From contig JAUXWZ010000036.1 in NCBI GenBank assembly GCA_030684835.1, forward strand, positions 1 to 64,000: 64,000 nucleotides of DNA. The letters run 5' to 3'. The notes under the pieces are model-generated. The model was not told the DNA's origin and did no database searches. It was given only the letters and a program-made list of their open reading frames with translations. Below, one piece after another: positions 35,133 through 44,518 of the stretch. The DNA is from Beijerinckiaceae bacterium. GTDB lineage: Bacteria; Pseudomonadota; Alphaproteobacteria; Rhizobiales; Beijerinckiaceae. The first letter of the stretch is position 1. Each line of letters opens with the position of its first letter. The position numbers were made by a program, and so were the translations under genes.

Positions 35133-37457
35133 ATGGGCCAGTTCGGAATCGGTCAACCGGTCAGGCGCAAAGAGGACACTCGCCTCCTCACGGGACGCGG
35201 ACAGTTCACCGACGATCTGAACTTCGATGGTCAGGTCTGGGCGGCATTCGTCCGCTCGCCCCACGCCAACGCAAAAATCCTTGGCGTCGACGTGGCCACC
35301 GCCCTCGACATGCCGGGCGTGATCGCTGTTTACACGGGGCAGGACGTTGCGGACGCCGGTCTTGGCAAGCTGCTCAACGACGCGGCCTACAAAAATCGCG
35401 ACGGCAGCATGATGCACAAGACGCAGCGCGAGATCATGCCGACCCAGCAGACCCGTTTCGTGGGCGAAGTGCTGGCGATGGTGATTGCTGAGACGCAGCA
35501 CGCTGCGCGCGAAGCGGCCGAAGCGGTCATGTTTGATTTCGAGCCCCTGCCCGCCGCCGTCGGCACTGCAAAAACGATTGAGGACGGCGCTCCGAAGGTT
35601 TGGCCGGAGTTCGGCACAAACGTGGTCGTGCATTGGGAATACGGCGATCAGAGCGTCGTCGAGTCCAAGCTCGCGGCTGCTTCGCATCGCGTCAGCGTCG
35701 ACATCGTCAACAATCGCCTCGCTGTAAGCCCAATGGAGCCGCGCGTGGCTGCGGCGGTCTATGACGCTCAGGACGAATCTTTCACGGTCTACACGCCGAG
35801 CCAGGGCGGCCGGCGGCTACAGGTCGCGCTGGCTGAAAACCTGCTCAAGGTGCCCACCGACAAGGTGCGCATCATCTCCAAGGATACAGGCGGCGGCTTC
35901 GGCATTCGCTCGAAAATGTATCCCGAAACCGCGATGGTGGCTTTCGCCGCACGCAAACTGAATCGGCCTGTGAAGTGGCGCGGGGACCGTTCGGAGACGT
36001 TCGTGTCCGATTATCATGGGCGCGATCAGGTGAACCACGCGGAAATGGGCCTCGACAATGACGGCAAGGTCGTCGCGCTGAAAGTGGCGACGCTTGTCAA
36101 TGTCGGCGCATATCTCTCGGAAAACGGCGTGCGCTTGCCCATGGAGGGCGGCGGCCGCATCATCCCCTGCGCTTACCATGTGACGGACTTCTACTTTTCA
36201 GTGAAGCCCGTATTCACGAACACTATCTCGACCGACACCTATCGCGGCGCCGGGCGCCCCGAGGCGAACTTCATCATGGAACGCCTGATGGACGAAGCAG
36301 CGCGGGCCACCGGCTTGTCGCGCGAGGAGGTGCGGCGGCGCAATTTCATCCGCGAAGATCAGATGCCCTACAAAACGCATCTGGGCTTCACCATCGACTC
36401 TGGTGATTTCGCTGGCACGATGGACAAGGCGCTGAAAGCAGCCGACTGGACCGGTTTTGAAGCGCGGCGCAAGGCGTCTGCGGCGCACGGCAAGAAGCGT
36501 GGCATCGGCGTGTCCGTCTTCATTGAGGGCGCAGGCTCGCGCCCGACGGAAGGCATGCGCATGAAGCTTGACGAGGCCGGCGACGTAACGCTGTTCTCGG
36601 GAACCTATTCACACGGGCAGGGTCACGAAACCGTCTATGCTCAGCTCGTGAATGAGTTCCTCAGCGTGCCGTTCGACAACGTGAAACTCGTCCAGGGCGA
36701 CACTAAGCTGGCGCCGAAGACATCGATCGGTACGTTCGGCTCGCGCTCTTCAATGGTCGGCGGCATGAGCATCAAGCTCGCCAGCCAGAAGATCGTGGAG
36801 AAGGGCTCCAAGATCGCCGCTCATCTGCTTCAAACGCAGGCCGAGAGCGTGAGCTTCAAGGACGGCGTGTTCTCCACCCAGACGTCGAGCGTGACGTTGC
36901 AGGAAGTCGCCAAGGCCGCACACGATCCCTCCAAATTGCCGGACGGACTGGAAGCGGGCCTCGACGAGGAAGTGACCTTCAACGGCAAGTCTGAAAACTT
37001 CCCCAACGGCGCGCACGTTTGCGAATGCGAGATAGACCCCGATACCGGCGTGGTGGAAATCGTCAATTACGTCGCGGTGGACGATTGCGGCGTTGTGCTC
37101 AACCCGTTCATCGTGCACGGCCAGGTCTACGGCGGTGTGGCGCAGGGCGTGGGTCAGGCTCTAACCGAGAGCATCATCTATGACGATGAAGGCCAGCTCA
37201 TCACGGCGTCGTATATGGATTACGGCATGCCGCGAGCGCATCACCTGCCCAGCATCGAGGCGCATTTCAACGTCGTGCCAGCCAAGACGAACGAACTTGG
37301 CGTCAAGGGCGCGGGCGAAGCTGGCGCAACGGGCGCGCCGCCTGCGGTTCTCTCCGCCGTGGCTGACGCGCTGAAGGATTATGGCATTCACCACATCGAC
37401 ATGCCGCTGACGCCAGAGCGCGTCTGGCGGGCCATTCAGGGCGCGAACGCGGCCTGA
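35133..37457 (+). CDS. Xanthine dehydrogenase-family molybdopterin-binding subunit (CoxL-like)
   Basis: A 774-residue molybdenum hydroxylase large subunit. It starts GQPVRRKEDTRLLTGRGQFTDDL and has the cofactor loops YTPSQGGRR, GGGFGIRSKMYPE and TYRGAGRPEANF, with the base Glu in GVKGAGEAGATG near the C-terminus. It lacks the AYXCSFR loop of true (form I) CO dehydrogenase; the YRGAGR loop fits form II and other aldehyde or heterocycle hydroxylases. The FAD (CoxM) and 2Fe-2S (CoxS) subunits normally encoded next to it are absent here. A strong terminator follows. Substrate unknown. Confidence 0.9.
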   Translation: MGQFGIGQPVRRKEDTRLLTGRGQFTDDLNFDGQVWAAFVRSPHANAKILGVDVATALDMPGVIAVYTGQDVADAGLGKLLNDAAYKNRDGSMMHKTQREIMPTQQTRFVGEVLAMVIAETQHAAREAAEAVMFDFEPLPAAVGTAKTIEDGAPKVWPEFGTNVVVHWEYGDQSVVESKLAAASHRVSVDIVNNRLAVSPMEPRVAAAVYDAQDESFTVYTPSQGGRRLQVALAENLLKVPTDKVRIISKDTGGGFGIRSKMYPETAMVAFAARKLNRPVKWRGDRSETFVSDYHGRDQVNHAEMGLDNDGKVVALKVATLVNVGAYLSENGVRLPMEGGGRIIPCAYHVTDFYFSVKPVFTNTISTDTYRGAGRPEANFIMERLMDEAARATGLSREEVRRRNFIREDQMPYKTHLGFTIDSGDFAGTMDKALKAADWTGFEARRKASAAHGKKRGIGVSVFIEGAGSRPTEGMRMKLDEAGDVTLFSGTYSHGQGHETVYAQLVNEFLSVPFDNVKLVQGDTKLAPKTSIGTFGSRSSMVGGMSIKLASQKIVEKGSKIAAHLLQTQAESVSFKDGVFSTQTSSVTLQEVAKAAHDPSKLPDGLEAGLDEEVTFNGKSENFPNGAHVCECEIDPDTGVVEIVNYVAVDDCGVVLNPFIVHGQVYGGVAQGVGQALTESIIYDDEGQLITASYMDYGMPRAHHLPSIEAHFNVVPAKTNELGVKGAGEAGATGAPPAVLSAVADALKDYGIHHIDMPLTPERVWRAIQGANAA

Positions 37458-37479
37458 GGCTCACACATCGCAAGAGCAA

Positions 37480-37508
37480 AAGGCCGGGGTTCCACCCTGG
37501 CCTTTTTT
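37480..37508 (+). terminator. Rho-independent terminator after the molybdenum hydroxylase
   Basis: An 11-bp stem (37480-37490 with 37494-37504, one G-U pair, 3-base loop) merges into TTTTTT at 37503-37508. The inverted form also ends in CCTTTTGC, so it may serve the convergent kdsD gene too. Confidence 0.88.
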
Positions 37509-37523
37509 GTTGTCTGGAATAGA

Positions 37524-38552
37524 TCAGGCGACGCCGACGCGCAGCAGATCGTGCAGATGAACGATGCCGGCAGGAAGTCTCTCATCGTCGAGCACGAACA
37601 GCGCCGTAATCTTTTTGCTGTTGAGAATTTCCATCGCTTCCGCGGCGAGAAGATCAGCAACAATCGTACGCGGCTTGCTGGTCATGATGTCGGCAACTCG
37701 CGCTGTGACGAGGTCCGGGGCCATGTGGCGGCGCAAGTCGCCGTCCGTCACGATGCCGATTAGCTTGCCTGCGGGGTCGATGACGCCGACGCAGCCAAAG
37801 CCTTTTGCCGAAATTTCGAGGATCGCTTCGCCCATCGTCGCATCGGGGCGAATCAGCGGCAGCCGGTCGCCCGCGTGCATCACATCGCGCACGTAGGTGA
37901 GGCTGGCGCCAAGCTTGCCGCCGGGGTGATACAGGCGAAAATCGCTTGCCGAGAAACCGCGGACCTCGAGAAGCGCGACCGCCAGCGCATCGCCGACCGC
38001 AAGCTGCATGGTGGTGGATGTGGTGGGCGCGAGACCGTTTGGGCAGGCCTCTTCGGACTTAGGCAAACACAGGCAGACATCCGCCTGCCGGCCCAGCGCG
38101 CTTTCAGCCGACGAAGTGATCGCGATCAGCGGAATGGAAAAGCGCTTGGCGTATGTGATGATGTCGGCCAGTTCCGCCGTTTCGCCCGACCATGACAGCG
38201 CGAGGATCACGTCATCCTGCCGGATCATGCCGAGATCGCCGTGACTCGCCTCTCCAGGGTGGACGAAATAAGCGGGCGTACCGGTCGAGGCCATCGTCGC
38301 CGCGATCTTGCGCCCGATGTGGCCGGACTTGCCCATTCCGGTCACAATTGTTCGGCCGGCGGCGGACGACATACGGACGACGGCTGCGTCAAAGGCCCCG
38401 CCAAGGCCTTCTGGCCCGCGCGAGGCAAGCGACGTCTCAAGCGCCGCGATGCCCGCGCGCTCCAGGCGCAGCGTGCGGATGGCCGACGCGCGCGGCGCTG
38501 TTGCAACGAGATCTTGCGCAAGGTCCGAGGCTGTCATGGCGCTGTCTGTCAT
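37524..38552 (-). CDS. kdsD: Arabinose-5-phosphate isomerase (KpsF/GutQ/KdsD)
   Basis: A 342-residue sugar-phosphate isomerase that makes arabinose 5-phosphate for KDO and lipopolysaccharide synthesis. An N-terminal SIS domain carries TGMGKSGHIGRKIAATMAST and the VHPGEASHGDLGMI motif; two CBS domains fill the C-terminal half (RDVMHAGDRLPLI and VADIMTSKPRTI). Length and domain order match the family. It ends in front of a terminator shared with the convergent gene. Confidence 0.93.
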   Translation of the reverse strand: MTDSAMTASDLAQDLVATAPRASAIRTLRLERAGIAALETSLASRGPEGLGGAFDAAVVRMSSAAGRTIVTGMGKSGHIGRKIAATMASTGTPAYFVHPGEASHGDLGMIRQDDVILALSWSGETAELADIITYAKRFSIPLIAITSSAESALGRQADVCLCLPKSEEACPNGLAPTTSTTMQLAVGDALAVALLEVRGFSASDFRLYHPGGKLGASLTYVRDVMHAGDRLPLIRPDATMGEAILEISAKGFGCVGVIDPAGKLIGIVTDGDLRRHMAPDLVTARVADIMTSKPRTIVADLLAAEAMEILNSKKITALFVLDDERLPAGIVHLHDLLRVGVA

Positions 38553-38567
38553 GGCGCTGTGAATACA

Positions 38568-38987
38568 TCACCGACGCTGTCCAGACAACGCGGCTCCTTG
38601 TCGGCGCTCAAGACGGCTGAGGGCCATGCCTACAAATTCAATGAGCTTTTCGGTCGTATAAGGCTTCTCCAGCATCAGTCCATCCGCGAGCGGCTCCAGC
38701 GGGTGGCTGCGATAGCCGCTGACGAACAGGATCGGAACGCCCTCATCCACGAGTGAGCGCGCGAGTGGCTCGATGCTCTCGCCCCTCAGAATGAGATCCA
38801 GTATCGCGATATCCGGACGGTCGCTCGACGACAAATCGAGGCCCTCCATTACGCCATGAACCACGCTCAACCTCAGGCCGAAGTGACTGGCCAGGATGTG
38901 CTCCATATCAAGCGCAATCAAGGCGTCGTCCTCCGCGATAAGCGCGTGGATACTGGCCAGGCGTGAGACAGCCTCTTCCGTTTTCAT
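38568..38987 (-). CDS. Single-domain response regulator
   Basis: A 139-residue receiver domain without an output domain. The acidic pair is in IAEDDALIAL (about residues 18-21), the phospho-acceptor Asp is in IAILDLILRG (about 62) and the conserved Ser/Thr and Lys are in ILFVSGY and LEKPYT. Similar stand-alone receivers relay phosphate in alphaproteobacterial phosphorelays. It lies upstream of kdsD on the same strand and is divergent from the Crp/Fnr gene, so regulation by that neighbour is possible. Confidence 0.88.
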   Translation of the reverse strand: MKTEEAVSRLASIHALIAEDDALIALDMEHILASHFGLRLSVVHGVMEGLDLSSSDRPDIAILDLILRGESIEPLARSLVDEGVPILFVSGYRSHPLEPLADGLMLEKPYTTEKLIEFVGMALSRLERRQGAALSGQRR

Positions 38988-39119
38988 ATCACCCCGGGTT
39001 GCCGCACCGTTTCAATCGACTCGAAACCATCTGGAGCGCGACGGAAAAATCCTGACTGAGGCGGGGCGGAACGTCTGTCCACTTGTGAACGTTAGCAACC
39101 GTCACATATGGAAGCGCCT

Positions 39120-39884
39120 ATGACCTCAGCCATTTCAAACAGCGTCGAAGCCCGCCGGCACGGTAATCGCCTCATCGCAAATCTGCGTGACGAGGACTGG
39201 AGCTTGCTCGCGCCGCATCTGGAGTATTCAGACTTTCAGCGGGAGGAAGTGCTTTTCCGCCAAGGAGAGGATGTCAGGCGCTGCTGCTTCCCCTGCGATG
39301 GAATGGTTGCTTCACTGCGCGTATCGGATTCTGGCGGCAACGTTTGCGAAGTTTGCTCGATCGGGCGAGAGGGCGCGGCTGGTGGAATAATCAGTCATGG
39401 GCACGCGCCCGCCTTCACATCCGCCGTAACGGCTGCGCCCGGTCCAGCGCTCACGATCACCGCATCGAAACTCGACGCCATCAAGCGAAAAAGCCCCACG
39501 ATTGAAAGGTTGTTCGCGCGCTATGCCGACTGTCTTCTGGCGCAGATCATGCAAGCGTCGGCATGCAACGCCCTGCACGACGTGGAGCAACGTATCGCTC
39601 GCTGGTTGCTTGGCTTCGATGACCGGCTGGGAGGATCGCGCATCCTCGTAACGCAGGAAGCGTTGGCCGCGGCGCTTGGCGTTGGCCGCCCCTACGCGAG
39701 CCGCCAGTTAAAAAGCCTTGAAACGAAAGGGCTGATTCGACTGCGCCGTGGCGCAATCGAAATTCAGGACCGCAGCGCTGTGGAACGCCACTCTTGCGCT
39801 TGTTACAAAACAGTGCGCGACCATTTCGCAACGGTGATCAGCGGGCTCTATCCCCCACCGCCCTCTGAAGCGCTCCGCCCCTAA
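39120..39884 (+). CDS. Crp/Fnr family transcriptional regulator
   Basis: About 254 residues: a cyclic-nucleotide-binding-like sensor domain (YSDFQREEVLFRQGEDVRRCCF, about residues 38-60) and a C-terminal Crp-type helix-turn-helix (VTQEALAAALGVGRPYASRQLKSLETKGLI, about 180-210). No Fnr-type N-terminal Cys cluster is seen; two cysteines (RRCCFPC) are in the beta-roll. Start ATG 39120 follows GGAAGCG; an ATG four codons upstream (39108) is an alternative. It is divergent from the receiver gene. Confidence 0.88.
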   Translation: MTSAISNSVEARRHGNRLIANLRDEDWSLLAPHLEYSDFQREEVLFRQGEDVRRCCFPCDGMVASLRVSDSGGNVCEVCSIGREGAAGGIISHGHAPAFTSAVTAAPGPALTITASKLDAIKRKSPTIERLFARYADCLLAQIMQASACNALHDVEQRIARWLLGFDDRLGGSRILVTQEALAAALGVGRPYASRQLKSLETKGLIRLRRGAIEIQDRSAVERHSCACYKTVRDHFATVISGLYPPPPSEALRP

Positions 39885-39887
39885 TCG

Positions 39888-40568
39888 TCAGGCGATGCTG
39901 CGGACGGGCATGACGCTCGGGCGCACAACCACCTGGGCGCCCACGGGCGTGCGGTCGTGGAGATCAATCACATCCTGATTGAACATCCGAATGCAGCCGC
40001 TCGACACGTTCTGGCCAATCGAGGAGGGCTCATTGGTCCCGTGGATGCGATACATCGTGTCGCGACCGCCGGTGTAGAGGTACAGCGCGCGCGCGCCGAG
40101 CGGGTTTTCCAGCCCCGGCTCCATGCCGCCTGCCCAAGGTTTGTTTTTCTCGGGGTTCTCGGCAATCATGTTGGCGGTTGGCGTCCAGCGCGGCCATGAC
40201 GCCTTGCGGCCGACATAGGCGTTGCCCCGGAATTGGTAACCCTCGCGGCCAACGCCGACGCCGTAGCGGATCGCACGTCCACGCGATTGTACGTAATACA
40301 GGTGGCGTTCGCCCGGATCGACGACGATCGAGCCGACCTGTTGCGATTCGGAAAACTCGACTTCCTGACGCAGAAAGCGGGGGTCAACCTCCGACAGGTC
40401 GGTCGCGGGGAGCGGGAACTCCTCCTCCGGTCGCGGTCCATAAATCGCGTAGTATTCAGGCGGGATGTAGGGGCCAGCGGCGACAAGGGGTTGACGTTGC
40501 GGAGCACAACCGGCGAGCGCTGTGGCTGAAGCGGCGGCTAGAAAACTGCGGCGGGAAATTGGGTTCAT
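39888..40568 (-). CDS. L,D-transpeptidase, Tat-exported lipoprotein
   Basis: A 226-residue YkuD-domain enzyme that cross-links peptidoglycan or attaches proteins to it. The N-terminus NPISRRSFLAAASATALAGC combines a twin-arginine signal with a lipobox. The catalytic motif is HGTNEPSSIGQNVSSGCIRM near residues 180-200 with the nucleophilic Cys. The ATG at 40568 is chosen because it starts the Tat signal; the frame is open to 40658. It is convergent with the Crp/Fnr gene (3 bases between). Confidence 0.93.
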   Translation of the reverse strand: MNPISRRSFLAAASATALAGCAPQRQPLVAAGPYIPPEYYAIYGPRPEEEFPLPATDLSEVDPRFLRQEVEFSESQQVGSIVVDPGERHLYYVQSRGRAIRYGVGVGREGYQFRGNAYVGRKASWPRWTPTANMIAENPEKNKPWAGGMEPGLENPLGARALYLYTGGRDTMYRIHGTNEPSSIGQNVSSGCIRMFNQDVIDLHDRTPVGAQVVVRPSVMPVRSIA

Positions 40569-40700
40569 GACGGCGCAAACTGCTCCTGATTTCGCAACGC
40601 AACAAGCCAATGAAACGCGGCGGAAGCGAGTCAAGTTTCCTTTACCCGCGGACTTCACACCGCACTGTTGCGAATTCGCAACAACTCAGGAGGCGCCAGT

Positions 40701-41654
40701 TCAGGCGCTGACGGAGGCGCCTTCTTGAGCGCGGCCGGAGGCCAAGCGCCGACTTGACCGGCCCCCCCACAAAACCGCGGCAGCCAGAATAATCCCGCTG
40801 ATGAGCGCGATCATCCCGCTGGCGACAAGCGAACTGGAAGAGCCGAACACCCCGGGCCCAAAGGCGGCCAGCAAATAACCAGCGATCGCGGAAACGGCAG
40901 CCAGCGCCTGGCTGAGCCAGACCTGCGTCACCAGCCGCTCAGTTAGGACACGGGCCGCAGCAGCGGGGCAGATGAACATCGCGATCACAAGAATTGAGCC
41001 AACGGACTCAAAGGCGGCGACCGCGACCAGTCCAACAAAAAACATGAGCCCCATGTCGATGCGGCCGGCAGAAAAGCCAAGCGAGGTAGCCAGTTGCGGG
41101 TCGAAAGACGCAATCTTCAGCTCTTTCCAGAACAGGCTGACCGCCAGCAAGGTCATAACGAATGTCGCCGCCAGAGTGGTCACCTGCCGGGGCATGTCGA
41201 GCCACACAAGCGGATCGCGCAGCGAGGCGAAGGTCTTGGGAGCGAGCCAGAGAATATGTTCAAGCTGGCCGTAGAGCACGCAGTCGGCGTCGAGATCGAC
41301 GTTCCGCGCGCCGCCCAGTTCGATCAGCACGACGCCCGCCGCAAACATGATCGAGAAGACGACGCCCATCGCGGCGCCAGCTTCAAGGCGCGCATATCGT
41401 TTTATAAAGCTGATCGAGATGACCGTCACGAAGGCGGCGAGCGCAGCGCCTGCGAACATCGCAGCGGTGGCGCGCGTGCCCGCCAGCATGAAGGCGATGA
41501 CGATGCCGGGCAGGACTGCGTGGGAGATGGCGTCGCTCATCAAACTCTGGCGACGAAGCACGAGGAAGTTGCCCAGCAACGCGCAGGCGCACGCCGCAAA
41601 AAGCGCGGCGAGCACGGCCGGAAGATCAACCTGGATGAAATGAATCGGGTTCAC
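40701..41654 (-). CDS. sitD: Mn/Zn ABC transporter permease, SitD-like
   Basis: A 317-residue ABC-3 family permease with about eight hydrophobic segments, starting MNPIHFIQVDLPAVLAALFA and containing NFLVLRRQSLMSDAISHAVLPG. The GTG start at 41654 overlaps the sitC stop by 4 bases (GTGA); the frame extends upstream to 41855 but that part overlaps sitC and lacks hydrophobic character. It forms a two-permease system with sitC, as in SitABCD, MntABCD and TroABCD transporters. Confidence 0.88.
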   Translation of the reverse strand: MNPIHFIQVDLPAVLAALFAACACALLGNFLVLRRQSLMSDAISHAVLPGIVIAFMLAGTRATAAMFAGAALAAFVTVISISFIKRYARLEAGAAMGVVFSIMFAAGVVLIELGGARNVDLDADCVLYGQLEHILWLAPKTFASLRDPLVWLDMPRQVTTLAATFVMTLLAVSLFWKELKIASFDPQLATSLGFSAGRIDMGLMFFVGLVAVAAFESVGSILVIAMFICPAAAARVLTERLVTQVWLSQALAAVSAIAGYLLAAFGPGVFGSSSSLVASGMIALISGIILAAAVLWGGRSSRRLASGRAQEGASVSA

Positions 41655-42577
41655 GCCGCAGCTCCGTGGCTGCGGGCGGATGCACGCCGCCACTTCTCTC
41701 GCCATGCACCCACAAGCAAACTCACGATGAAGACGCCGCCCGCAACGAGCACAATGAGGCCGCCCGCAGGCGCGCGCGGAAACGTCGCCGATAGCGCCGC
41801 GCCGATCCACGCGCTTACGCCGCCCATGAGCGCGGATAGAGCGACCATCACCCAAAGATTGTGCGTCAATTGCCGAGCGGCGGCTGCGGGCACGATCATC
41901 AATGCGACGATGAGAAGCATGCCGACGGCCTGAAGGCCGATGACCGCGACGATGACGACAAGCGCCATCAGCATCAGATCAATGCGCGCAATTGGCCAGC
42001 CCTGAACGGCGCCAAATTCCGGATCGAAGCAAACGATGCGAAACTCCTTGCCCAGTAGAGCAATGGCGAGGATGACGCCAGCGGCCACCGCGCCAATCAA
42101 AAAAGCGTCCTGCTCGCTCATCGCCGCCGTTTGGCCGAGAATGAAGTGCGAAAGCCCGCCCTCGGCGCCTGTGCGAAGCGTCTGAATGTAACTCAGCAGA
42201 ACAGCGCCCAAACCGAAGAACACACTGAGCACAGCGCCCATCGCAGCATCTTCCGGCAAACGGGCGGAGCGCGATAGCCATTGCACGGTCAACGCGGCGA
42301 CGATCGCCGCAATCGTGGCGCCGGCTAGCAGAACAGGGAGCGAGCGGCCATTTGCGCCCAACGCCGCTGCGACCAGGAACGCGAGGCCAATGCCGGGCAA
42401 GGTCGCATGGCTCAACACATCACTCATCATGGCGCGCTTGCGCAGCAACGCAAAAACGCCAATGGCGCCTGCGGCGACGCCCAACAGCGAGACGCCGATC
42501 ATCACGACGATAGTGTTGTAGCCGCCTCGCAGCGTGACGACTCGCAGAAAGGTCTCCAACCAGTCCGCGTCGCTCAT
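41651..42577 (-). CDS. sitC: Mn/Zn ABC transporter permease, SitC-like
   Basis: A 308-residue ABC-3 permease with GVFALLRKRAMMSDVLSHATLPGIGLAF near the N-terminus and about eight membrane segments. The ATG at 42577 (MSDADWLETFL) lies 7 bases after the sitB stop. The paired permeases sitC and sitD share the SDxxSHAxLPG stretch, which shows that they are homologous. Transports divalent metal across the inner membrane. Confidence 0.9.
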   Translation of the reverse strand: MSDADWLETFLRVVTLRGGYNTIVVMIGVSLLGVAAGAIGVFALLRKRAMMSDVLSHATLPGIGLAFLVAAALGANGRSLPVLLAGATIAAIVAALTVQWLSRSARLPEDAAMGAVLSVFFGLGAVLLSYIQTLRTGAEGGLSHFILGQTAAMSEQDAFLIGAVAAGVILAIALLGKEFRIVCFDPEFGAVQGWPIARIDLMLMALVVIVAVIGLQAVGMLLIVALMIVPAAAARQLTHNLWVMVALSALMGGVSAWIGAALSATFPRAPAGGLIVLVAGGVFIVSLLVGAWREKWRRASARSHGAAA

Positions 42578-42584
42578 TGCCGCC

Positions 42585-43385
42585 TCATCTGCGGAAGGCT
42601 GCGCCGGATGCGCCTTCGAGAAATGCGAGACGCCCGCCATAGGCGCGCTGGAGATTTTCGACCGTCATGGCGTCTTTGGCGGCGCCAGACGCGATCACTT
42701 CGCCGTTGAGAAGAAGCACATGATCGAAATAGTCGATGACCGTCGCCAGATCGTGATGCACGATCACGGCGGTCTTGCCCTGATCGCGCAAGCGGCGAAG
42801 CACGTCAACAAGCGTCTTCTCAGTTGCGGCGTCCACGCCCGCAAACGGCTCATCCAGAAAATAAAGATCTGCTTCCTGCGCAAGGGCGCGGGCCACGAAC
42901 ACACGCTGCTGCTGTCCGCCCGACAGACGGCTAATCTGGCGATCGGCGAAATCGGCCATGCCGACCTGATCCAGATAATCAAGCGCGGCGCGGCGATGCG
43001 CGGCGGTCACCGGACGCAGCCAGCCCAGCATGCCATAACGGCCCATTGTCACGACATCGGTCACGGAGACGGGAAATTCCCAATCGACGCTGCCGCGTTG
43101 CGGCACATAGCCAATGCGTTTGCGCATTTCGCGCAGCGGACGCCCCCAAAAGCGCGCCTCTCCTGCGCTTGAGCGCTGCAAGCCGAGCGACGCCTTGATG
43201 AGCGTCGACTTGCCGGCGCCGTTTGGTCCTACAATGGCGACAAGCGAGGAGTGCGGCGCCTCGAAATCAACGCCGCGCACAACGGGCCCGTTGCCATAAT
43301 CGACGCTCAGCGCCCGCGTGGAGAAAGGCGCTGACGCTGTCTGCGCGCCGACATGATCTTTGCGTTCGGCGACGCGCCACAGCAT
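42585..43385 (-). CDS. sitB: Mn/Zn ABC transporter ATP-binding protein, SitB-like
   Basis: A 266-residue ABC ATPase: Walker A GPNGAGKSTLIKA (about residue 53), Q-loop GYVPQRGSVDWEFPVSV, signature LSGGQQQRVFVARAL, Walker B LYFLDEPFAGVD, and H-loop IVHHDLATV. The VPQRGSVDWEFP segment is typical of manganese/zinc ABC-3 ATPases. It lies 3 bases downstream of sitA. Confidence 0.93.
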   Translation of the reverse strand: MLWRVAERKDHVGAQTASAPFSTRALSVDYGNGPVVRGVDFEAPHSSLVAIVGPNGAGKSTLIKASLGLQRSSAGEARFWGRPLREMRKRIGYVPQRGSVDWEFPVSVTDVVTMGRYGMLGWLRPVTAAHRRAALDYLDQVGMADFADRQISRLSGGQQQRVFVARALAQEADLYFLDEPFAGVDAATEKTLVDVLRRLRDQGKTAVIVHHDLATVIDYFDHVLLLNGEVIASGAAKDAMTVENLQRAYGGRLAFLEGASGAAFRR

Positions 43386-43388
43386 GGT

Positions 43389-44360
43389 TCAATCCTTTCT
43401 GGCAAGTCGCCCATTGAAGCCTTTTGACGGCGCATCGACTCCGAGGGCGCGCGCGATTGTCGTTACGTTATGGTCGATCATGCCCACATACGTGCCTTCG
43501 TAAGAGCCAGGCTTGCCCATGGCGTCGGAATACAATTCGCCGCCAATCGTCACATCGCGACCCTTCGCCTTCGCGCCCGCAATCAATGCGCGCACGGAGC
43601 GTTCGGAAATCGTCGACTCGACAAACACAGCGGGAATTTTGCGATCGACCAGCACGCCGACCAGATTTTCCATCTGTCGCAAGCCCGCTTCAGACTCCGT
43701 GGAAACGCCCTGAATTCCCAGCACGTCAAAGCCGTAACGGCGGCCGAAATAGTTGAACGCGTCATGTGCGGTCACAAGCACGCGCCGATCGGGCGGCACT
43801 GACGTCAGCACGCGCTCTGCATAGGCGTCGAGCGCCTCGATATCGCTGTGCAGCTTTGCGGCGTTGGCGCGATACAGGCTTGCGCCAGAAGGATCGCGCT
43901 GGGTGAGCTTGTCGCGCACGACCTCGACCGCCTTGCTCCAGGCGCGAGGGTCCATCCAGACGTGGGGATCAAAATGCCCGTCGGCGCCATCGAGCGGCAA
44001 CAGAGCGCTTTCGTCCATCAGTTCTGTTACGGCGAAAACAGGCTTGCCAGAGGTCGCTATCCGAACCAGGGCGTCGCTGAGCTTTCCCTCAAGCAAAAGG
44101 CCATTGTAGAAAACGATGTCGGCGCCCAGCATCGACGCGATGTCCGAGCGGGTCGCCTTGTAGAGATGCGGATCGACGCCCTCGCTCATGAGTTGGGTGA
44201 CGCGAACGCGCTCCGCGCCCACGGTGCGCGCCAGATCGGCGATCATTCCGGTGGTCGTCACGACGTTTAGCGGCTGGGGGCTCTGCGCCGCCGCGCCAAA
44301 GCTCAAGCCAAGACCGAGTATCGCAGCCGCGAGTCCGGCGACCATGCGTTTCGTCAGCAT
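43389..44360 (-). CDS. sitA: Mn/Zn ABC transporter substrate-binding protein, SitA/TroA-like
   Basis: A 323-residue cluster A-I metal-binding protein with signal peptide (VAGLAAAILGLGLSFGAAAQ). Metal ligands appear as His in EGVDPHLYKA, His in FDPHVWMD, His in TAHDAFNYF and Asp in LYSDAMG, the set seen in TroA. The His-rich loop of ZnuA is absent, which together with the MntR-type operators upstream favours manganese. The ATG at 44360 follows GGGAG; a GTG at 44366 is the frame edge. First gene of the sitABCD operon. Confidence 0.9.
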   Translation of the reverse strand: MLTKRMVAGLAAAILGLGLSFGAAAQSPQPLNVVTTTGMIADLARTVGAERVRVTQLMSEGVDPHLYKATRSDIASMLGADIVFYNGLLLEGKLSDALVRIATSGKPVFAVTELMDESALLPLDGADGHFDPHVWMDPRAWSKAVEVVRDKLTQRDPSGASLYRANAAKLHSDIEALDAYAERVLTSVPPDRRVLVTAHDAFNYFGRRYGFDVLGIQGVSTESEAGLRQMENLVGVLVDRKIPAVFVESTISERSVRALIAGAKAKGRDVTIGGELYSDAMGKPGSYEGTYVGMIDHNVTTIARALGVDAPSKGFNGRLARKD

Positions 44361-44411
44361 CGGCACTCCCTTCTAGCAATCAACCCGGAGCCGCAAAAGC
44401 TCCCACTCTCT

Positions 44412-44439
44412 AATATAGCTCCTGCTATAATAATGACAA
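44412..44439 (-). promoter_or_regulatory. sitA promoter with embedded MntR-type operator
   Basis: On the minus strand TTGTCA (44439-44434), a 16-base spacer and TATATT (44417-44412) form a sigma70-like promoter. Within it, 44414-44429 is the inverted repeat TATAGCTCCTGCTATA, which contains ATAGC-N4-GCTAT, the core of the E. coli MntR box. A bound repressor would cover the spacer and the -10 element. Confidence 0.7.
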
Positions 44440-44518
44440 GGCGCTCATAGGACAAGCTCAGGATTAAAAACGAGCCTGTTTGAAACATTGGTGTCAAATT
44501 GCAGTTGGTCGGCACATG

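Noticed and set aside
35133-37457. Carbon monoxide dehydrogenase
   Set aside because: The AYXCSFR loop of form I CoxL is absent and the two other subunits are missing.
41655-41855. Long N-terminal extension of the SitD permease
   Set aside because: It is antisense-like Arg/Cys-rich sequence over sitC; the GTG at 41654 with a 4-base overlap is the likely start.
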